From the NCBI RefSeq assembly GCF_022965805.1, contig NC_133108.1, positions 23,031,545-23,095,544 on the forward strand: DNA of 64,000 nt. Reading direction: 5' to 3'. The DNA comes from Primulina eburnea (taxonomy: Eukaryota > Streptophyta > Magnoliopsida > Lamiales > Gesneriaceae). Shown here one piece after another: positions 56,458-64,000 of the stretch (position 1 is the first letter of the stretch; each line of letters opens with the position of its first letter). A program made the position numbers and the translations under genes. The notes beneath the pieces are model-generated. The model was not told where the DNA came from. It did not search any database and saw nothing but the letters and a program-made list of their open reading frames with translations.

Positions 56458-57206
56458 TCATACATTCTTCTTCTTTCCTTTGTCTTCTTCTGTCTCTTTA
56501 ATAATTTCCCCAGTTTTGTCAAGCACGTCCACTTTTCTTGTTAATATGCGGACGTCTGCTACAATATCTGATACTGCATTCATCATAATGTTCTGCAGCA
56601 GGTCAATCCGTTTAGTGACCTTTTCTTCAAGAAAGTCAAATCGCCTGCCGACAAGAGCTTGAGTCTGGAAGTGCGATTCAGTCGACAATCAATCTTTCTT
56701 GATTTCTTCAGTCTGATTAAAAAGAGCAGTTACACTCTTGTTCAGCTGATTCAGTCTATCTGCTGTAAAATCATAATTTGAATTGAGTTTCAAGGTATGT
56801 GCAAGCTGAGTAGATTGTATTGCAGAGATAGCATTCATCATACTGAGTAGGTTTGACTGAACGGTTTGCAGTTCTTTAAAGAGGGCATCATTGTCTGAAA
56901 TTCTAGGAGACATAGCTCCCGAAGTTTCTGGAATATGTTCCCTTTGTTCTTGATTAAATACAACCATCGCATCGTCAGTTGGTTCTGTTATATGTACAAC
57001 TATCTCTAAAATATCTTCAGTTGAAGGATCCTGGGGAGGAGACGAGACAGATGGAAGAGCAGAAGCAGGAGAAGGTTCTTCAGTTGGTTCGACAACTGCT
57101 TGTTCAGTTGGAGCAACAACTGATTCTTCAGCTGGTTCAACAACTGGTCTTCAGCTGGTTGAAAGACTGTCTGTACAGTTTCGTCTAAAACTTCCTGTTC
57201 GGTCAA
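56458..57206 (-). pseudogene. Element L: coiled-coil ORF upstream of 3' LTR, possibly the Sirevirus extra ORF
   Basis: The minus strand carries a frame of about 170 codons (56967 down to 56458) with one TGA at 56689-56691, rich in Leu, Gln and Asn heptads (FKELQTVQSNLLSMMNAI; FDFLEEKVTKRIDLLQNIM) and ending EDKGKKKNV. Upstream, in another frame, is a Gln/Leu-rich stretch (57206-57006). No pol motifs are visible. Its place between pol and 3' LTR fits the additional, env-like ORF of Sireviruses, but the sequence itself only shows a coiled coil. L stops at 57212 against M. Confidence 0.45.
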
Positions 57207-57212
57207 AACTAC

Positions 57213-58390
57213 TCTGGGGATCCGGACGCTAATTCATTTCTTAATTATCTTTCGGAATAATTGGATCGATTAAATAAACTGGGTCTAAATTTTTTATTTT
57301 TTTTAAAATAAAAGTGCGGAACATATGATAATCAATCATCTGATATAAACATAAAAAATAAAAGTACAAGTCTTGTACGAAATACATTAATGTCAAACTA
57401 AGGTTCAACAACTACATCTAGTGCTGAAACCAATTCTACTTCTGGGCCCGGATCTCCAAGCTAATCTCGATCTCTCATCCTCTTCTCGACCCTGATTCTG
57501 TCCCACCTCTTGTCATGCACACATTCAGCCACAACATCTGGATAACTTCGGTGAGAATATAATTCTCAGTATAAACAACGTATACATGCATTTCATATAA
57601 AATCATATAAGAACGCATAAACAATTATCAAATAACATGTAAAACAATCTGTGAAACATAAATCAAGATAAACTGTAAATCTAACTCGATAACTCTAATC
57701 TTGTCTAGGGATCCCGGTTTGAATAAAAACACAACAATCTCCCATCTAATCCCTCCATCTAGATGGTGGTACGTTCTTATTACTAGACTTCGGTCCAATA
57801 TATCGAATATCTGCAATAGGAACTGATCTGTCTCCTAAGCACAACGATATAAACCAAACATCCAGTATCTTGGCACATCTGCCGAAGACTTGGCGCTTCT
57901 GCCGATGACTAGATACATCTGCCCATGACTCTATCTAGAAACTTGTCTTATATTCTCTGATTTTCTATAAATCAATAGAATAAGCATACACATGCAAGTA
58001 ATACGAAGATATTCAAACAATAACAAAAAAGTATGTGGTTTTGGGAAACTCAAGTCAAATCTAACTCGAGTCGTATCTCCCGGTTCAACATTGATTTATA
58101 CCTTTATTTTGTAGGGTTCTGGCTTTGCTCTATCTTCAAAGTCTGCAATACCAATCTGGAATGACATATTCGAGGAATACAATATCAACATATACACCAA
58201 TCAATACCAGATATAATCAGAATTCAATCTAATTCTGTTTCAACGGCATAACATCCCAATCTCGATATATCCCAACAATACAACATCAGTATATACCAAT
58301 CTCAATAACTCATAATCAATTAACAACACAATCTGATACTAATTCTTTATCATCTCAATCATATCAATTCTGAAAATCACAACAATTGTG
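57213..58390 (-). mobile_element. Element M: old LTR of the C/F family, truncated
   Basis: The plus-strand start TCTGGGGATCCGGACGC is the reverse complement of the F LTR end with a few changes. Further in, minus-strand AAGTGCGGAAC-type and GAGGTGGGACAGAATCAGGG blocks match F. The leader exon candidate (58102-58155, 54 nt, TTCCAG| and AAAG|GTATAAAT) is kept. The LTR start (palindrome array and TATA) is missing, cut off at H. Confidence 0.75.
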
Positions 58391-59627
58391 TAGAACCCGT
58401 AACTTAGACTACGTATAAACCATGCATAATTCAAGTATTTAAATTAAAATGATTTTTGTTGCATGAGTATTTAAAGTGCCTTTCTTTAAATTTATTTATT
58501 TTATTTCAGTAGTTTTAATTTTATTCTTTCAGTTATTTCAGTGAGGCCGGACTGGAGTTGGAGCTTTGAGATAGAATTTAAGATTTAGAAAACATTTCCA
58601 GAATTTATTTTAGTTAGCAAGTAAGTTCATTTAAGTTAATAAGGAGGTTTGGGGATTTAATTTAATTACTTGAGGTGAGTAGGAAATAAGTTCATTTAAG
58701 TTCCAATAATTAAGGGTTTAATTCACTAAATTAATTAAAGGATTAGTGAGGCTTTTAAGGGTTATTAATTTACTAGATAATCAACATTTTCCCTCCATTT
58801 ATTAGTGAATTTTCGGCCACCTTAGATATCTAGACCATTGCCTTGCCAACTCATCACCCTTTTGACCCATTCCTTGTTGTGTTAGCATGCTAATCTTTTT
58901 AATTACTAGTCAACCTTATTTAATTAATTAATGAGCATTATATTAGTCTAGATTAGCAAGGATTATCGGGCAACCCTTTCTAGATCCATCCAAGAAGACT
59001 TGATAGCAACTAGAATTCAAAATTCAAAAAGACTAGACTTGGTCTTGATATCTTTCCCTATATTTTTGCATACATTCTCCTCACTCTTTTAACCACTATT
59101 ATTCCCCCCTCCATCACCAAAATTCAGAGTGTTTTTTAGAAGAAAAATCGTGGCTAGAACTAGAGAAAAGAAGAGAGAAAATCGAGCAAGATAGGGAGAA
59201 TAGAAAGCGCTCCACCTTCTCCGCGCCGGATCGCCTCTTCTTTTCGTTTTTCTTTCAAACAAAACCAGGCATGCATATATTCTTCCTTGACTCTTCAATC
59301 AAGTCCTAATATCAATTATTTTCATTACATGATCATGTTTTATTAAGCAAAACCCGAAATACTTCAGCATTTTCAGAAAACTTCACATGCAGAATTTTTG
59401 AATTTCATGATGCAGCTTCACGGTTTTGCTTGTTTTTGTACCTTCAGGTGGTTGGCTCGATTCCAGGCTCCCAAGGCAACATCTAGACATGTTCTAGGAT
59501 GGATTAGGATCACTTTAGTCCATTGTTTCAGCCCCCATGCTTTCTGGAAATTCGAAAATGGCAGCAACTCCATTTGTGCCCATATGTGTTCGAAAATCTG
59601 ATGTTGCTGTCATAAGGGAATAGATCG

Positions 59628-60070
59628 GATCTTGGCTGACCTATGGGCCTATAGCCATGGTTAGATCACTTCCCTAGCATGTCTAAGACGTGACTAAGTC
59701 ACACTTTTGGTGGCTTGGTCCATGGCTAATCGGTTTTTACATAAAACGCTAGAACAGCCCTCCCCCACATTCGGTTTCTTCATTTTTACAGCATAGATGT
59801 GTTCGATTTGGTTGGTTTGGTGTGGATCTTGGTTGGACTATGGCCCTTAGCCACGGTTCATACCATGCCCCAAGATGTCTAGATCTTGCCATGGTCAATC
59901 AAATGGCCACTAGAACGAGACGAGACAACAAGCGAAGCACAACACCCCTCACGCGCGCAAAGGTGCTCTCGGGTGAATCTTTTCGGTTGGTTGCTAGAAT
60001 GGTGAGGATTGTGGCTGGCCTAGAGCCCCTAGCCATGGTTCAAATCATTCCGTGGGATGCTGGTAAGAGA
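59628..60070 (+). repeat. Three diverged tandem repeats of about 180-197 bp in H LTR
   Basis: Segments starting at 59628, 59825 and 60006 share GGATCTTGG-type, CTATGG/CCTAGAGCC, AGCCATGGTT and AGCATGTCTA-type blocks in the same order. Open frames across them (59822-60265) look accidental. Confidence 0.6.
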
Positions 60071-60738
60071 TTTTGGTCGGTGGTTCAAGCCCCAATGGCC
60101 ATTAGCCTCGCAAAACGACGCAAGCAAACCAAGCACGGTTGCTGTATTTTTGGGACAGCAACTTGCTGTGTCGGTTCGGTGGCTCGTTCGAGTCCTCCGT
60201 TGGCTTTTAGCCTATGGCCTTGGACTGGACAGTGCCTCATTGAGTTAGGAAGGTCATGTTTTTGATCGTTTGTTATTCGGATCATTTTTGAGGTCGTACG
60301 AGAATTTACGGTGCGATGTGCCAAATTGACTCTCGAAAGAGAGTTTCATGTTTTGGCCTCCATTCACCTAGATTTCGGCCCTCACCATTTTAGGAGCATT
60401 ATTTTATCATTTTAGGCGTATTTTAATCATGACTACATGACGGTTCAGTGTTGGTTCGGGTTGGTTCGGATTCATGATTAAATACGAAGTCGGTAGGCGT
60501 AATTGTCACATTTTAGAATGTTATTGCATAATTTGGCCCCATAAATCTATTGCATATTTGTCATCACATATTTAGGTTGCAGCGAGCCTGGGAGCGATCC
60601 AATCCAAGCAGTAAATTATTTCAGGATATTTAATTGTGCCATTTAATTATATTACGTGCATAAATATATAAAATGTTCATTTTTGAGATTATGCGATATT
60701 GCTTGTGGCCATTACACTATCATGGTATTATTATTAAA

Positions 60739-60880
60739 TCCGGTCGCCAGTTACCGGTCGTTGAGTTTGTTTCACCCAGTATACTGTGGCTACAGTCTGA
60801 TCAGACGTTTACTATTTTACCCGGTCGCCAGTTACCGGTCATGGGAGCATTTTAATATCCGGTCGCCAGTTACCAGTCAG
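60739..60880 (+). repeat. Three CCGGTCGCCAGTTACCGG stem-loops in H LTR
   Basis: Copies near 60740, 60821 and 60859; the third has one change (ACCAG). They flank CCCAGTATACTGTGG and AGTCTGATCAGAC, the place where E has its GTTAAATTATGAAC stem-loops. Confidence 0.85.
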
Positions 60881-61115
60881 TTTCAGTGCAGGGGCCACTT
60901 GCGTATACCATAATCTCACCAGGAAAATTATTACAGGCTATTTCAGTACAGGGCTCCAAGGAGCAAACATTTTTACCATGATATTTTCAGTTCAGTTATG
61001 CACGTATTATAATTAATCATGACACGACACTTTTACGATATGCCTCATGACATGACATTTTTATTCCATGAAATTTTACTATAGTATCTACTCGTTATTT
61101 ACGATATATGCATGT

Positions 61116-61131
61116 TGAGTCTTTAGACTCA
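61116..61131 (+). promoter_or_regulatory. Hairpin TGAGTC-TTTA-GACTCA (H LTR)
   Basis: Identical to the E hairpin and likewise 19 nt before a TTGTTGTAG acceptor (ends 61150). Confidence 0.6.
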
Positions 61132-61444
61132 CTAGACTTGATTGTTGTAGGTTCTGATGATGTCGGCGCCGTGGGCGGGGACCAGTGAGCAGGCTCGAGT
61201 CGGCAGTAGTAGGACCCGAGGACCTCAGTTCAGCATTTATTTTTAATTGATGGCTCAAACATTTTAATTATTGTTGGAAAAACTTTTTACTGTTATTCCA
61301 AAAATGGTAATTCTTCCGCTGCCACATTGAACATCAAACTTTATTTATAAGTTCATTTATGAAAGAGGCAATTTTAATTATTTAAAAAGAAAAATTTTAA
61401 TTTTTCTACAAATTTTCCAAGTAAGGATTTTAGGCCATTATAGA

Positions 61445-61455
61445 TGGTATCAGAG
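61445..61455 (+). other. Primer binding site, element H
   Basis: TGGTATCAGAG, two bases after the LTR end. Confidence 0.9.
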
Positions 61456-61688
61456 AGGTGGTTCTGTATAGGGTTGTACTACTACTGACCAAGAGAAGCT
61501 CACGAAGTCACATCTTCGGTCTGTAAGTTTATATTTACGCATTTTCTTTAAAGCATGAATTATTTTCTTAACGGCATGATTTCATGAAGCATTTTATGTC
61601 CAGATTCATTTTATTTGTTCAGTATTTAAATTTAAATAATTTATGGAATTATGCATGTTAGTTACATATGGGTTATGTATGGAACAGT

Positions 61689-62751
61689 ATGCCCCCTAGA
61701 CACATCCTTGAGCGCCTTACTGAGGATGAGCCTCGCCAAGAGGACAGGGAGGAGCCGAGGCAGGATAGAGACTTACCACCTCCACCTCCACCGGACATGA
61801 ATGCCCAGATGCTAGCTGGGATGACACAGTTCTTCGCACAGTTTGCGGGGAACAATGTTGTGGCAACCAGGCCGACAGGGCCCGAGACTGTCTACGAAAG
61901 ATTCATGAAGATGCGTCCGAAATAGTTTTCTGGGACGTCGGACCCCATGATTGCCGAGGGCTGGATCAAGTCCCTCGAGGTTATCTTTGATATCATGGAG
62001 CTTGGCGATGCGGATCGAGTCCGTTGTGCCTCTTATCTTTTCAGATGAGACGCCTGCTTATGGTGGGAAGGAGCTTCAGTAGCCCTTGACTTGGCTACCC
62101 TGACTTGGGCACGTTTCACGGAGGTGTTCTACTCCAAATACTTTGCTGAGGAAGTGTGCACCAGGTTGACCACTGAGTTTATGAGCTTGAGGCAAGGAGA
62201 TATGACTATTACGGAGTTCATCCGTAAGTTCGAGAGGGTTTGTCATTTTGTACCCCTGATCGCAAACGATGCTAGAGCCAAGATGATGCATTTTCTGGTG
62301 GGTCTACAGCCGATCTTGCGCCGTGATGTTAGAGTGTCGGACCCTACTTCTTATGAAGTCGCTGTCTCCAAAGCCCTAGCCACAGAGCAGGATCAGTGTG
62401 ACAAAGAGAGAGATCGCTTAGAAAAGCAACCAGCCCAGGTACCGCACCGCCCTCCTCCTCAGCAGCATCAGCAGCAGAACAAGAGGCCTTTTCACGGGCC
62501 GCCTAGAAACAGAGGCCATCAGCAGCAGCAGCAGCGGGGACGCCCAGCCCCAAGGGCTCCTGAGCGCCCAGTCTGTCCTAAGTGTTCACGTCGCCATCCT
62601 GGAGCATGTTTGTACGGCTCAGGAAAGTGTTATAGGTGTGGTAGTCCAGACCACTTATTTCTGCAGTGCCCTCAGAGGAACCTGCCTACCCAGGGAAGAG
62701 TTTTTGTTCTCCATGCGACGGAGACGAACCCCGATACTATGCTGATGACAG
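61689..62751 (+). pseudogene. Element H gag (first exon), two nonsense codons
   Basis: Starts MPPRHILE and aligns with E Gag: PPPPPPDMNAQML, YERFMKMRPK, then TAG at 61923-61925; TGA near 62047 just before CLWWEGAS. The rest is open, with a basic Gln-rich stretch and zinc knuckle CYRCGSPDHLFLQC. After it comes GRVFVLHA...DTMLMT, whose frame shows that E lost one base here. The exon ends at the same codon and phase as in B and E, followed by GTACCT. Pol is missing because LTR I interrupts the intron. Confidence 0.9.
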
Positions 62752-62934
62752 GTACCTCAAGCTTTGAGTCTGCATTTGGAACTTAATGTTTTGGGTTAAT
62801 ATTTTGAACATAGAATTGCGTTAGGATTGCATGCTCTACTTTGTAATATTTTGGAAATTTAAGTTAGAAGAACTTCAACCTTTGCATGTCTATAAGTTTA
62901 GTCTTTGTAACTATTGGGTTCAACTTAGAGTTCC
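62752..62934 (+). other. Gag-protease intron of element H, 5' part
   Basis: GTACCT donor followed by AT-rich sequence, 183 nt to the LTR I junction. Some stretches (TTAGGATTGCATGCTCTACTT) resemble the start of the B intron. Confidence 0.6.
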
Positions 62935-64000
62935 TGTAACGAACCGTATTTTCATACTCAAAATTTGCGGAAAAATTAAAAATTTTCTTGAATGTAAAAA
63001 TACTTTCAATGTCTGCCATAAAATATCTCAACCAAGTCCCCCATAAGACATGGTTGTTCAAAATAACTACAATAAAAATTTGCTCACAAAAGGTTTGCTC
63101 AAAGTATTCTCATCAAAATATGAAATCAGAGTAATTTAACTTTTGCATAAAACTTAAACATGGCGGTCCTCGGGTTTAGCCTCCCGCTCAGTCCAAGCCT
63201 GCCCCTTGATCACCACCTCCTGTCTCCTCATCAACATACTCACCTGCATCGATCAAGTCTAGTGAGTCTAAAGACTCAACACGTATAAACTGTTAGTAAC
63301 GAGTAGTACATAATAAAATCACATGCAACTTTAAAATAGGACATACATACTTAAAACTTGAACTTGCATAACGAAACTTGAACATACGTACATACATACT
63401 TAGACGTGTCATCAACATAAACTTTCTTAAACGTGCTTGCATACATGAACATACTTGAACATACATAACTTCATCATTTTGCGTAGAGGATGTTTCAAAG
63501 CAAGTGACCCATAACATAATAAATGCCTGATCAGACAAACCACAGTACTGGGCCGACATGGACGTATCCACTGCCACATACATGAGATCCCCGTTCATAA
63601 TTTAACGGGCTGGCTGGTCCTCGTTCATAATTTAACGCTTTCCAACCTCGATCTAACCCGTTCATAATTTAACGGGCGGATTGGTCCCCGTTCATAATTT
63701 AACGCTTTCCAATCCTAAACATACTTTGGTCACAAGACATTTAGCATACCTCCAAAACTTAAAATATTTTCTTTGCACGTCATCATACTTACTTACTTGG
63801 CGTTGAGGGATTCTTTGGACTTCGATTGGGACCGTTGCTGCACATACTAACATGAATTTTTAAATACTTAACTTGCATGTCTTAGACGTAGGTACTCGAG
63901 CTCACCACCAAGGTGAGCTTATGACATTCTAGTTCGCTCAGGACTTGACCTCGCATAATCATCGTACTAAACCATGACATAAAATCACAAAACAAATCCT
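62935..64000 (-). mobile_element. Element I: E-family LTR, cut by the window end
   Basis: Plus-strand TGTAACGAACCGTATT is the reverse complement of the E LTR end. It matches E over the visible 1066 bp: final segment, hairpin 63263-63278, CAGTACTGTGG near 63540, four stem-loops 63589-63708, and 41-nt exon 63797-63837 (minus strand). It is not identical to E, so it is an older copy. Confidence 0.92.

Larger units (their letters stand above)
58391..61442 (+). mobile_element. Element H 5' LTR
   Basis: 3052 bp, starting TGTAGAACCCGTAACTTAG and ending in ATTATA, a CA-to-TA change. The start resembles E. It has CTATATTTTT near 59049-59058, a leader-like stretch after it, three diverged repeats (59628-60070), CCGGTCGCCAG stem-loops (60739-60880), a TTGCAG / GTAAATT pair near 60585-60614, and hairpin 61116-61131 with TTGTAG ending 61150. 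It probably inserted into M; its right end is not in the window. Confidence 0.85.

Noticed and set aside
59822..60265. 147-codon frame in H LTR as a host gene
   Set aside because: It lies across the diverged tandem repeats inside an LTR and shows no known domain or similar codon-use signal.

Overview
The window is plant nuclear DNA made wholly of nested LTR retrotransposons. I found no host protein gene, rRNA, tRNA or CRISPR. Evidence for a plant: Ty3/gypsy chromovirus polyproteins (gag, PR, RT, RNase H, IN, C-terminal chromodomain), primer sites complementary to the 3' end of plant initiator tRNA-Met (TGGTATCAGAGC), LTRs of 1.6-3.1 kb with TG...CA ends, and 5-bp target duplications. The proteins look Tekay/Del-like. 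A eudicot is likely; a finer placement is not supported. The setting looks like heterochromatin where each element landed in an older one.

Layout, with my own letters. A (1-6475, +, 5' end outside the window) sits in the gag of B. B (6476-8771, 17370-21846, 30277-about 30771, +) is the oldest and is split by A, C and D. C (8772-17369, -) is structurally intact with an unbroken gag-pol. D (21847-30276, +) has lost most of RT, and its 3' LTR holds solo LTR J (28376-29822, -). K is a broken LTR (30819-31101, 45111-45134, 55540-55766) hit by F (31102-45110, +) and by E (45135-55534, +). F contains G (35702-41458, +), a gag-only deletion derivative. E has two LTRs of equal length that look identical. 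Next come L (55767-57212, -), a Sirevirus-like copia 3' end, M (57213-58390, -), an old LTR, H (58391-62934, +), an LTR plus gag, and I (62935-64000, -), an E-family LTR running off the window.

Three families account for almost everything: A/D/G, C/F/M and B/E/H/I/K. Target duplications confirm C (GATTC), D (AAATG), J (GTTAC), F (AATGG), G (CAATT) and E (TTTTT). Relative ages from LTR comparison by eye: E (no difference seen), C (3 substitutions), G (under about 1%), D (about 2%), A (about 3%), then F; B is older still.

Beyond the nesting there are two layers of probable RNA biology. First, B, E and H share a phase-1 intron at the same codon between gag and protease; removing it links gag to pol. 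Second, LTRs of all three families carry what looks like a spliced leader: a donor, a short internal exon (exactly 41 nt in both A/D/G and E/I despite unrelated sequence; 54-64 nt in C/F/M), a second donor, and a final CAG acceptor with a small hairpin 19-34 nt upstream. The hairpin varies between families, with a compensatory base-pair change in G. LTRs of most families also carry a tandem array of GC-rich palindromes, upstream of the TATA box where one is visible, and copy number differs between the two LTRs of one element.
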